Below, piece by piece: positions 10,956 to 23,264 of a stretch of DNA of 64,000 bases. Position 1 is the first letter of the stretch; each line of letters opens with the position of its first letter. The position numbers were made by a program, and so were the translations under genes. Below the pieces are notes generated by a model that worked only from the letters and a program-made list of their open reading frames with translations, made no database searches and had not been told where the DNA came from. The DNA is from Heterobasidion occidentale. Lineage: Eukaryota > Basidiomycota > Agaricomycetes > Russulales > Bondarzewiaceae. The stretch is taken from assembly GCA_039111635.1 (NCBI GenBank), contig JBCAQO010000002.1, positions 3,348,001 through 3,412,000 on the forward strand. The letters run 5' to 3'.

Positions 10956-12218
10956 ATGCTGTATTTCTCTGATGTGCAACGTTTTTCACCCAGCATTCAT
11001 CCTGACCTAGGACCTGAATCTCTGTGGACGTACCGGTCCGCATCTCCACCTATCCTTTATGATCGATATGGTGATGGGATTCTGGGTGAACTAGAAGACG
11101 ACAGCGAGGAGGAAGCCGACAGTGGCCTCAGCCGCTGTTTCAACTGCGGATCGACCAAGCACCTCGTAACCCATTGTTCCGATCCCTATAATCCACAACT
11201 CGTGTCACTTTCTCGTCAGCTCTTCAATTTCTTCCGCTCTGAACGCACTATAGAACCCAAAACCCTCTCAGAAGCTTTCGAGTCGAAACATCAGCGTCTC
11301 CTCTTCCTTGACACTTTTACTCCAGGAGAGATCCGTGGCCCTATCCTACGCGAAGCTCTCGGTCTGCAAGGTGATGATATTGGAGACAGTATGTCATGGC
11401 TGAAATGGATGGCTGAATGGGGATATCCGAGAGGATGGGCTACAAAAACTGATCCTAGGAACACGGTGAGGAGGAGGATCGAGGATCAATTCGTCGGAGA
11501 CTTGACAATCGAGGAGGGGCAAGGGTCGTTCGCGATATTCGGAGAAGATAGAATGGAGGAGTTGGACCTTAGTCGTCCTTCAGTGCTAACTATCTCTCAA
11601 GCTCTGCGAGGGGATGATCGTACCCACGAAAACACGCCTCCAAACGACTCGGACTTTGACTCGTCAGACTGCGGGGGGGAGACGCTAAACCTTTCTTGTG
11701 AAGACGATGCATTGCATGACCTACGTCCATCTTCCACCCCACCCCGCCGCTGGGCAATTTACCCATCGACATATTTCTCTAACGATCTTCTACCGATCTA
11801 TAGCGGACATCGCCTACCGCCTTTGCGTTCCCATCCAACATCTTCCACGTACTCCGACGACCGCCAAAGTCTTTGGAACAGCATCACTTCTCAGCTTGGG
11901 CCTGACTCTAGCTTCACGCAGTGGGCCAATGTTCAAGCAATCAGCGTAGGAACTGGTACACCTCCATGGAGGTTGCCTGGCATTTTTCACATTTCAGAGG
12001 ATGACAGCGGGGCTTTTGCAGTCAAGTCACGCAGGTGGCCCTTTCATGAGCTCAATCCGCCCCCGCCCCCTGGCCCACCACCTTCGCCACCGCCGCCTCC
12101 ACCGCCTCCATCACCATCGCTATTACAGCAAATGCCAGAGCGATCGCTATCCCCTAGACCACAAAATAATCTTTGGGATGCAAACGATAGTGACATGGAC
12201 GTGTCAGACTCAGACTAG
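10956..12218 (+). CDS. CCHC zinc-knuckle protein with PSP-like motif, ZCCHC8-like
   Basis: Single exon, 420 aa. A CCHC zinc knuckle at residues 61-74 (C-x2-C-x4-H-x4-C) binds single-stranded nucleic acid in this family. Downstream the block PGEIRGPILREALGL, then SWLKWMAEWGYPRGW, matches the PSP (proline-rich) region next to the knuckle in ZCCHC8, the scaffold of the nuclear exosome targeting (NEXT) complex that works with the helicase MTR4. That link is by motif, not alignment. An acidic stretch (LEDDSEEEADSG) precedes the knuckle, and a poly-Pro tract (about 12057-12118) lies near the C-terminus. The chosen ATG gives the complete domain. The upstream open frame overlaps the preceding glutaredoxin-like gene in another frame and is probably not used. 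Confidence 0.72.
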   Translation: MLYFSDVQRFSPSIHPDLGPESLWTYRSASPPILYDRYGDGILGELEDDSEEEADSGLSRCFNCGSTKHLVTHCSDPYNPQLVSLSRQLFNFFRSERTIEPKTLSEAFESKHQRLLFLDTFTPGEIRGPILREALGLQGDDIGDSMSWLKWMAEWGYPRGWATKTDPRNTVRRRIEDQFVGDLTIEEGQGSFAIFGEDRMEELDLSRPSVLTISQALRGDDRTHENTPPNDSDFDSSDCGGETLNLSCEDDALHDLRPSSTPPRRWAIYPSTYFSNDLLPIYSGHRLPPLRSHPTSSTYSDDRQSLWNSITSQLGPDSSFTQWANVQAISVGTGTPPWRLPGIFHISEDDSGAFAVKSRRWPFHELNPPPPPGPPPSPPPPPPPPSPSLLQQMPERSLSPRPQNNLWDANDSDMDVSDSD

Positions 12219-13513
12219 CTGCACCATCTATGCTTCCATTAGTCAAGGCAACACATGCAATGTACCGCGATAATCTCCCTCAAACATCTCAGTTTATATG
12301 GTCAAAATATGATTAGACGCAGTACGGTGCTAGTTTACACGGCGCAAGGAACCTATCTAAGTGTTTGGTGTCATTCATGTATCTAGAAAGGATAAATTGA
12401 GGATCGACCATACACCTGTAACGTGGTTTCTGCAGCGTTTCTGAGTCGTTTCTGCTGGATTCTGTCAATCCTCTCCGAAGTCCGAAAGGGCCCGAACGAA
12501 AGGCGCCGGATTCCAAAAGTCTGAACGCCGCTCGGCGATTAGCGAAACCCTATAAAGTGGCCAGACGCGTCTTTTAACATCACCACGACGTCCAAATTGC
12601 TGTGTGTCCCCCGCGGGTCCTTTTGGGCTTTGCTTTCCTGGGATGTACGGCCCAGACAAACGTCGAAGAGTGATCTTATTCTTCGGCTGTCTCAAAAACA
12701 ATCTATGCTGATCGCTTCTCCCACTGGTCGAGGGGCTAGGACGCAGGATCACCTGGAGATATCTACATGCTTTTTGTACGCTATGCACTTTGAACGATAA
12801 TTCGATTGTGAGTGCATTGTTTTTGTTGGGGGATACAATGGTTCGAGCGCGATGCCCAAGAAGATAACCCTGGTAAAGGGATACACCTGCGCTCATCTTC
12901 GGAGGAGTTTATTGCTGGTATGAACCGTGCGGGAGACCCACTGTGTTCACCTGCAGCTGGGTGTGCATGAGGAGCTAAAGGCGAGTCTGAGGTTGAGCTT
13001 TTGTTACCGCTGTCCATCTTTTTTTCGTATGCTGTGTTGTAAATTGCGATTCTGACCGCCCTCCGTTGCAGGTGTTTGGTGATTGACTGCGGCTGGTTTG
13101 TATCTGCGGCTGACGCGGGCAGGGTCGATTAGCAGTTATTTTGGAATTGGGCGGGCGTTGGAGCGGTTGCTCCGTCCAGGTCAGCGTGTCACGAATGTGG
13201 AACACTGAACGTTAAAACTTTTATGTACGCAACATCGGCTACCGTACATATCATAGCACCATCATGTGTCGTTCTCAAACAGTAGCGAACGCGTATTTTT
13301 TGATGATAATAAGCAATAAGTGATTGGAGAAAAAGGCGGTGCGGTCGTCCGAGCGCGGCGCCGATTGTTGCGACGACGCTTACTAGTGTATAGCCGGAAT
13401 CGTCGGCAGCCTCGAAGTTGTACGTCGCACTTCGTTCACGACCTCGACGCCCCTCTCCGTCCACCGTCACGACCCCTCCCATATTCCTCGAACCCGTCCC
13501 AACCGTTGCATGC
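12219..13513. other. Intergenic, no clear gene
   Basis: About 1.3 kb. A 143-codon minus-strand open frame (12465-12896) has no recognisable domain and no convincing start. The right end should hold the promoter of the nucleotide-sugar transporter. Confidence 0.4.
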
Positions 13514-15178
13514 ATGTACACATCCTCTCAATCACGCGCCTCCTCTCTCAAAGTTACAAGTCCAACTAGTCCAGACATGTACCATCGCCCCTTTCCCTCC
13601 GTTCGAAACTCCTCCTCTGTGAACCTGTCAGAGATTCCCTCTCCACGGATGTCTCCCTTGCTCCAACCCACGGTTCTGCCGGGCGCCTATGCCAATGGTT
13701 CGACCCCGAGCCTGGCAGTCGTCCCACCAGCAATACCTGTTCCAAAGGACGAGTCGGCTCCCACTATATTTGGACTGCCTCTCAAATACGTCTCGTGAGT
13801 TATCCTTGACTTAAAAACCGAGCGATCCACGGCGTTGCTAACCAGTACTCAATCGTGCCTAAGCCTTGTCACGCTTGCAGTCCAAAATGCCGCTCTTTCG
13901 ATAGTTATGCACTATTCCCGCGTCTCAATCCCTCCTTCCTTAGCATACTCCCCTGCTTCTGCCGTCCTCCTCAACGAAATCCTCAAAGGCTCAATATCAT
14001 TCGCCGTAGCTGTATGGCGCGTTGCGAACGCTGACCAGCGCAAGCCATTTGCCGGCGCACTGTTCTCACCCATCCAGCAAGTAGTCCGCGAAATTTTCAG
14101 TCCAGACTGTTGGAAACTCTCTATCCCCGCCATCCTCTACGTCGTCCAAAACTCCCTACAATTCGTTGCCATCAGCAATCTTCCTGTTGCAACATTCCAG
14201 GTCACATATCAGATGAAGATCCTCACTACCGCTGCCTTTTCCGTTGTGATGCTGCGCCGGCGGTTGACCTCGACAAAATGGTTCTCCCTATTTTTCCTGG
14301 CCATTGGCGTAGCGATCGTGCAAATTCAGACAAGCACCAGTGCCCACGCTCCTGCGCCGACAAACATCCCAGTTGGTAGCGCTCACGACTCGGCGCCCCT
14401 ATACATGCACATCATGAGCCCGCTGAAGGGCTTTGGTGCAGTCACGGCGGCTTGCTTCACTTCTGGGCTTGCAGGCGTGTACTTTGAAATGGTGCTCAAA
14501 AACTCTAAAGCGGACCTTTGGGTGCGCAATGTCCAACTTTCGCTGTTCTCGCTCCTCCCCGCGCTCCTCCCTATTCTCTGCACATCTTCACCCCCCAACT
14601 CGCGCGGGTTCTTCCTGGACTTATTCAAAAACTTCGGCGGGTGGGCGTGGGCGACCGTTTCGATCCAGGTCTTTGGCGGTTTGGTGACAGCCATTGTAAT
14701 CAAATACTCAGACAACATCCTCAAAGGGTTCGCGACATCCCTGTCCATCATCTTATCCTTCCTGGCCTCCGTCATCCTCTTCAATTTCCGCCTCACACCG
14801 TCGTTCATTGTGGGATCCTCAACAGTACTTGTTGCGACATGGATGTACAACCAGCCTGCCGGCAAGGAGCCCACCATCATCACGAACGTAGTCAACAGTG
14901 CAACTGGTGGTTCACGATCTAGCTTGTCGTGGCACGGGTCCCCTGTCAGTCCCAATGCGCCGATACTCGGTCATTTCGACAACAAGACTTCCTCGCCGAG
15001 GGTCGTGTCGACAGCGCTGGGTCCGGAGAAGTACAGCCCTACGTCAGATACTCACTTCCAACCCACACTCGACACGCCGCGGTATCTGAATGCCCCCTAC
15101 GGCTCGCCATATCCCTCGCGTACGCCGTCGCCTGCACCCCCACCGCAGGGACCGGGATCTCAGCACATGCTGCGGTGA
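13514..15178 (+). CDS. UDP-galactose / nucleotide-sugar transporter (SLC35A family)
   Basis: Golgi multipass antiporter that exchanges a cytosolic nucleotide sugar for lumenal nucleotide monophosphate, supplying glycosyltransferases. Two exons, 13514-13794 and 13846-15178, join in phase (GTGAGT donor, ACCAG acceptor) to give 537 aa. A Ser/Pro-rich N-terminal extension of about 85 residues precedes the family start GLPLKYVSTQSCLSLVTLAVQ. About ten hydrophobic segments follow. Family hallmarks include LYVVQNSLQFVAISNLPVATF, then TYQMKILTTA with the conserved Tyr-Gln-x-Lys, GVYFEMVLK, and FGGLVTAIVIKYSDNILKGF near the last helices. The C-terminal tail of about 110 residues is Ser/Pro-rich and probably cytosolic. 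UDP-galactose is the most likely substrate, but a CMP-sialate-type name would fit the same family. Confidence 0.85.
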
Positions 15179-15723
15179 CGAAAGGAGCGACCATAGAACG
15201 CGAGTCATCGTCGGCTGTGCTGAAGCGCGTCTGCGGGGCGGGACGCACTGTGCAGGTTGGGGCGCGGGACGAGATACCCATTTACTTAGACGCTGAACAG
15301 TGTTTTATATGAACCTTACTACCACATATTGCCATTCACATGCTCGGATGCTTGCCTTATCAGACTCAGTCCTCCTGCTACCCACCACGCGACATCTTTT
15401 ATAGTTCACATTATTTACACTTCAGTAACGCGTGCGCAGTTGATATGGCAGTCGAAGTGAGGCATCACACCGGTAGCGCATGTAGACTAATAAGGTCTCC
15501 TTGACACAATATCTTGCTCTAGATGGAACTCCACCATGAAACGCCCTCAATTCAGACTATCATGTATCAAGGTGCAAGGTCAACACGAACACAACGCGCG
15601 AGGTTCCTCGACGGTATCACGTGAGCATCATGCAGTATCACCTGCCAATAGTCGCGGCCAAATACCGTGCGGGGTGGCTTTGAATTCGACTTCCTCCACC
15701 GTGTATCTGAGATCAGAGGAACT
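15179..15723. other. Intergenic, tandem gene spacer
   Basis: The 3' flank of the transporter gene and the 5' flank of MDM12, both on the plus strand. No RNA gene, repeat or convincing open frame is seen. Confidence 0.45.
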
Positions 15724-16905
15724 ATGTCGATCGACCTCGAATGGAGCAAGCTTGACTCATCTCTTGCCAACTCCCTTGTTGAAGTTCTCAACAGACAACT
15801 TCAAAACTCACCGAGGCCATCTTTCATAGGTCCTGTCGAAGTAACGTCCTTCGACTTTGGCTCACAAGCCCCCGATATCGAGCTTGTCGACCTTCGTAAT
15901 ATCCACCCGGATTTCCTCGAGGACGACGATGAAGATCTCGAAGGAGATAAGGATCCCGTCAAGGTGACGGAAGGCGCAGATGACAACGACGGCTTCGAGT
16001 GGGTGTCGCGCAAAGCCGTGGGTCGAGCGATGGCGGAGGAAGCACCCGCATACCACCACCTCCCGCCCCACGTTCGTTATGGCCGCGGACCATCAAGTGA
16101 GATGTTCACGTCGGCTACCTCTTTCGATCCCTCTAGAGGTTTTTGGAATGGAGCGATGAGCGTCCCCGCTTTGAGCCAACGCAATCCATACCTCGCTTCC
16201 CCGTTTCACATTTCGCCGTCTGTGACGCCGCCTTTCGCGGTTGCCTTTCATTCTCGGTACGCCTCTGCTCGACCCTCTCCGATGGTCTCTCCCCCATCTC
16301 CTCTCTCCGGCTCATCCTCGCCACCCGCCGATTCGCTATCGTCACAGCCCGAATCTGCCCCCGATCCTCAGTCCGCGCAGACCGCCCCTCATCCGAACCT
16401 GCAACTCCACCTTCACATAACGTGGAATTCCAACCTTCGTCTCAATCTCTCAACGTCACTCCACATAAACTATCCATCCCCCCTTTTTATGTCACTTCCT
16501 ATCCGTCTGTCAGTCACAGGCCTTCTGTTCACCGGCGAGCTGGCCGTGGCGTACGAAGGCGCAGGCCCAAGTCGTCGCGTGCATCTATGTATCTTGGATG
16601 AGCTAGACCCATATGGTCCAGCCGGTGAGCGGCCAAAACGGGATTCCATGAGCAGCTCACCGGGTGGGACGCCAGACGAGGACATCAACGGCACCGGCGC
16701 ATCTCCGCAGCAGCGCGGTAGCAAGCCGTTGCCCATAGGCCAGAGGCTGTTACCGAATATCTTCATCGAGAGCGAGTTGGGGCAGGCTGATAAGCATGTC
16801 CTGAAAAATGTGACACGGGTAGAGAGGTTCATCCAGGACGTCATCAGGAAAACAGTCGAAGAAGAGTTGGTGTTCCCAAATTTCCACACACTAGTTCTAG
16901 GATAG
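15724..16905 (+). CDS. MDM12: ERMES subunit Mdm12
   Basis: Peripheral subunit of the ER-mitochondria encounter structure. It links Mmm1 in the ER to Mdm10/Mdm34 in the outer membrane and carries phospholipid in its SMP domain. Single exon, 393 aa. The start MSIDLEWSKLDSSLANSLVE is the characteristic Mdm12 N-terminus, which sets the ATG; an in-frame upstream codon at 15667 is not needed. SMP strands include FIGPVEVTSFDFGS with IELVDLRNIHPDF, HITWNSNLRLNLSTSLHINY, and SLPIRLSVTGLLFTGELAVAY, followed by VHLCILDELD. The C-terminus has the family ending with ERFIQDVIRKTVEEELVFPN. As in other fungal Mdm12 proteins, a low-complexity Ser/Pro insertion (about residues 165-225) interrupts the domain. 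Confidence 0.95.
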   Translation: MSIDLEWSKLDSSLANSLVEVLNRQLQNSPRPSFIGPVEVTSFDFGSQAPDIELVDLRNIHPDFLEDDDEDLEGDKDPVKVTEGADDNDGFEWVSRKAVGRAMAEEAPAYHHLPPHVRYGRGPSSEMFTSATSFDPSRGFWNGAMSVPALSQRNPYLASPFHISPSVTPPFAVAFHSRYASARPSPMVSPPSPLSGSSSPPADSLSSQPESAPDPQSAQTAPHPNLQLHLHITWNSNLRLNLSTSLHINYPSPLFMSLPIRLSVTGLLFTGELAVAYEGAGPSRRVHLCILDELDPYGPAGERPKRDSMSSSPGGTPDEDINGTGASPQQRGSKPLPIGQRLLPNIFIESELGQADKHVLKNVTRVERFIQDVIRKTVEEELVFPNFHTLVLG

Positions 16906-16976
16906 AGATGGCAACGGTGCAAGATTTTGCATACCCACGTACAAAAGTTTTGTATCGATACAGGACCAATGTAATT

Positions 16977-19140
<2,164 letters not shown>

Positions 19141-19566
19141 CGTATCCTAGATCTATCCGAAGAGCAAGCGTTCGGTGAAAGGTTTGGCTCTGATTTAATG
19201 ACTTTATTGTTGTAGACGGTGTGGTCCTATCTTGGGAAGAAACAGAGAATTCAAAATATTCTGAAAGATATCAATTGTACAGCTTGAAATAGAGAGCCTA
19301 CGACCCCCACTTACGATGTTAAATGGGCGATGAGGCAGGTAATGAACTGGTAATGAGAAGGATTCTGAAAGACTCTGATCGGGCGGAAATTGCAATGCGT
19401 GCGAAACTCTGATCAGCTACGGAAATCATGCGTGGGAAGATGATACCAAAAGCAATCATTGAAGCTATTCCTAGTTTCTTGCTTCTTGCCCAAGGAAGCC
19501 CGTTCGAAGGTTGCATTAATTCCTAGCAAGCGCTACAAGCCTGCCTGCAGCTGTCGCTTCCTCAAA
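19141..19566. promoter_or_regulatory. Bidirectional promoter region of ELP3 and the apyrase gene
   Basis: Divergent genes 426 bases apart. No gene or clear TATA box seen; both promoters are expected here. Confidence 0.5.
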
Positions 19567-21956
19567 ATGCCTCCTCCTACCGCGGCAGATGCATGGCTTA
19601 ATTCCCGTCGATTCGGTATAGTCATAGATGCAGGCTCGTCAGGCTCGCGTCTGCAGATATACAGCTGGCGCGACGCACGCGCTGTTCGAGACGGGCTCGG
19701 TCCAAAAGTGTACCATTCGCTGCCAAGGGTTGAGAAAGGAACACAAAGTGGGGAGGATTGGGTGACCAAAGTCGAACCTGGTGCGTAGCGGGTACCCTCT
19801 CCTCCTGATACGAAACTGAGCCCCGTGGTACCTCTTTCTCAGGCATATCCTCTTTCGCCGACAACCCTGAAGGCGTAGCAGCCTATCTTGCTCCCTTACT
19901 GGATCACGCCCGGGAACGCATTCCTCCGTCGCTTCACGCCCAGACACCACTGTTTCTACTGGCCACTGCTGGCATGCGTCTATTATCACCCGAACAGCAG
20001 GCCACGGTTCTTCAATCGACGTGCCATTTTTTGAAATTCCATTCAAAATTCCGTATCGATGAATCATCACCAGCGGGGCCTTGTGGGTCATCCATACGAA
20101 TAATTACTGGCGAGGAAGAAGGCTTGTTCGGATGGATTGCAGTCAACTATCTCATGGACGGATTCGGCCCGTCCGATGCGGACCGAACAACCTATGGATT
20201 CCTGGATATGGGAGGCGCATCAACGCAGATTGCGTTCGAACCGAGTAGGGAGGAACGGGAGAAGGCGAAAAACTTGATTGATGTACGGCTGCGTCTCATG
20301 GGGGGCGAGGAGATCCATCACCAGGTCTTTGTCACTACTTGGTTGGGATACGGCACGAATATGGCTCGCGAACGATATGTTGGACGAGCTATCAACGAAT
20401 ACGAGCAGAATCGGCCATCGCCTTTGTCCGTCTCGTCTTCTGACCCTAGCGATATCATTAAGGACCCATGTCTGCCCAAGGACCTCAGACTCACCGAATC
20501 ACCTGCTCATACCAGTCCTTCGACATCTCACACCCGAAAGCCTCACACTTTTCTTGGCACTGGGTCGTTTGGACAGTGTCTGCAGCGCGTATCACCTCTG
20601 CTCAACAGATCTGCTCCTTGTCCAGATACGCCATGCCTTTTCAATGGCGTGTATGTTCCTCCGATCGACTTCTCCGTCTCTCATTTCATCGGAGTCTCAG
20701 AATATTGGTATTCCTCGGAGCATATCTTTGGGTTAGGAGGCGCCTACGACTTCGTGCAGTATGAAAGAGCAGCTCTCGATTTCTGCGGAAAAAATTGGCC
20801 TGATATCCTACAGATGCATGAGCAAGCCCGACAGCGCGGTCGTCTTGGTGGAGACGGAGAGGTTGAGGAGGGTGGACGTATTGTAGGACTTGACAAATGG
20901 GGGGATAAGGTCGAGGTCTCTAGGCTGCAGATGCAATGTTTCAAGGCGGCTTGGATCGTCAATGTCTTGCATGAGGGCCTTGGAATGCCAAGGATTGTGG
21001 ATCCAGGTGGCAACGTTACATCACATCACGATGCTCTCGAGACTCATGCACAACAGAAGGGCCTGGGCCGCCCAACGTTTCAGTCCATAGATTCGGTGGG
21101 TGACATCGCTATCAGTTGGACGTTGGGAAAAATAGTCCTTGAGGCAAGCAAAGATATTCCACCTCTTCGTCAAGATTACCCTCCGCTAGTTGATCCATTA
21201 GAGGACATTTCCAACACGGACCCCTCCCATATTCACCCAATCAGACCGCCTTTCAACCTCGACTTCGATGCCATTGAGGATCACATATCAGCACATCTTC
21301 CCCCGTCTCTCAGTCGTCACTCGCTCGGCTTCTCATTTGTCGCCTTTCTCTTCTATCTCGTCGTGCTCCTTTCGATCTTCCTGGTGATATATAGGACGCG
21401 CCATTACGTTCGGTTGTGTGTGAGACGCTGGATGCGTTCGTCTTCCAAGCGCGACAAAGACCTCACGACGATATCACTTGAGGAAGGTAACTATATGAAC
21501 GGTAACGGTCACTTCACTGCTCCATCTTCACCGCTTCCCCCGTCCCTGCCTTATTCTCGCCGATGGCTTGGATCAATCCGCAGGATCACTTCCCTCTGGG
21601 GCGCAAGGCCACCCCAGCCGAACACGCACCCACGCAAACCGTACTTGCGAGGGGTACAATCATCTCCCAGTCGCATCTCTCCCACACGGTCCCTGTCATA
21701 CCCCACATATCATGATGTCAACAGCTTTGTACCGAAGCCAACCTCGGCATCGGCATCGCCAACGATTGGGGCTTATGACGACAACACCACTTCGAAGACG
21801 AATGGCGAGGCTGGAGGGGCCTCGTCCTTGTCGATCTACTCGCGGTCGAGGAACTCCTCGACTATCAGCCTGTCGACGCTCGTTCCTCGCCAACCGATAT
21901 CACGGACTAGCAGCGCATTACAGGTTCCCTCTGACATCTTGTTCCATGACGAATGA
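19567..21956 (+). CDS. YND1: Golgi apyrase, Ynd1-type GDA1/CD39 nucleotidase
   Basis: Hydrolyses nucleoside di- and triphosphates in the Golgi lumen. This removes UDP or GDP released by glycosyltransferases and supplies NMP for nucleotide-sugar antiporters such as the transporter encoded nearby at 13.5 kb. Two exons, 19567-19780 and 19843-21956 (GTGCGT donor, CTCAG acceptor), give 775 aa. Apyrase conserved regions are visible: ACR1 FGIVIDAGSSGSRLQIYSW, ACR2 LLATAGMRLL, ACR3 IITGEEEGLFGWIAVNY, ACR4 GFLDMGGASTQIAFEP, and a late FGLGGAYDF. A C-terminal membrane span (FVAFLFYLVVLLSIFLVIY, about residue 575) separates the lumenal enzyme from a basic, Ser-rich cytosolic tail of about 190 residues. 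Unlike Gda1, there is no N-terminal anchor, which supports the Ynd1 assignment. Confidence 0.9.
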
Positions 21957-23264
21957 TCGGTTTGATGGATCCCCATTCGTGCGATATCAACGTTTCCGTC
22001 TTGTCTTTGCGCCATCTCCCCTCTACACACTTGTAGACCCGTGACCCGTCGACACTTATGTATCTCCCTGCTGAACTTGTCGGATACCCTAAGATTTATT
22101 GCTATGTTCTATGCTTAGATTGGTTGCCACGGATATTGTCTTGTGTATGTTTAGATACTTACTTCTCCACACTACTAAAAGAGTACGAGGGTCCTTGACC
22201 CATGCGCATTGACTGACAGACTTCCAAGCAAGGCACAGCACCCGAGTTCAACCAGACCTCTTGAGGGATGATTGAGCAGCATCTCAGGACGACGGACGCT
22301 GAGTATCCTGGCTTATTAGTCAAGGGTGGACTGATAGCGAGGTCCTTCCGTCATCTGCTTTGATGCATCATGCATGGCTGTTAGGGTGTAGCACATGGTC
22401 GCGAAGCAAAGATGGCCTGCGTGAGATGCGACGAAGGTAGCATGGATGCCTCGCTCCCAGACACAGAGCAGGCACACCCAGCCTTCCGCACCGAAATCGC
22501 GGGAGCGCTCATAGCACGGTTGATTGACGTCGAAGCACACAAAAACAGAACCGAGCCGCAGGTCCACCTGAGAAGTTCGTTAGCCGAGAGAAGCAAATCG
22601 CAATTCCAGCAAACCTCATCTGACGATGGCTGACATGAAGGTGGTGATGTCGTTCGAGCATGCCGTTATGCGTGGTCTTCTATCTGGACGACCACCTTAT
22701 GGTCGTTGGAGACTTCTCGACGTCGCAGGAGTGCCTGGCCCTCTCAGACCTCTTGCTAGTGACTATGGGCAACGGTGAAAATCGAACTTTGAGACCGTTG
22801 GCTGCAGGTGACCGTTGTATCGTCACCTTTGGGAGAGCGTCTGGAACGAACAACGCACGTACCGATAAAGGAATAAACAGTCTTGCATGGGCCATTCGGT
22901 TAAAAATCATAGATATGGAGAGGTCACTGATGGAGTTAGTTGATGAAATTGGACACGTACACTTCTTCTGGTCTAATCCTTTGCAAAATTCGTGATTGGC
23001 GTTGAACCCTCCGGAGGAGCCATGAAGCAGAGCGTTGCTCGTGTCGGGCAAATCGATGCCGTTGAGCGGCCGTGATGCCGCTTTCCATGGCAGATCCAAG
23101 GTCGGACCGAAGATTCTTCGAGTCACAACGATTTCACGGAAAACTGCACTGTCCATGACGAAACAAATTACATGTAGCGTTCTTCAACATTCAACGGTTG
23201 ACGGGCAGTCTTTCCGACACATCAGTAAATGGACTACAAAAGGTATCAATAAAAACACATCAAA
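21957..23264. other. Unresolved region with possible minus-strand exons
   Basis: About 1.3 kb between the apyrase and PWWP-like genes. The minus strand reads open from ATG 23156 to about 22960, and again from about 22570 to a stop at 22318 (beginning VDLRLGSVFVCFDVNQPC), with plausible intron signals between (CTAAC branch and TCTCAG acceptor near 22570; GTACGT donors near 22955 and 22835). The pieces could be a small multi-exon gene, but they could not be joined with confidence and match no family recognised here. Plus-strand frames in the same area are equally short. Confidence 0.25.

Noticed and set aside
12465..12896. 143-codon minus-strand frame
   Set aside because: No recognisable domain, no splice-coherent neighbours and no good start context.
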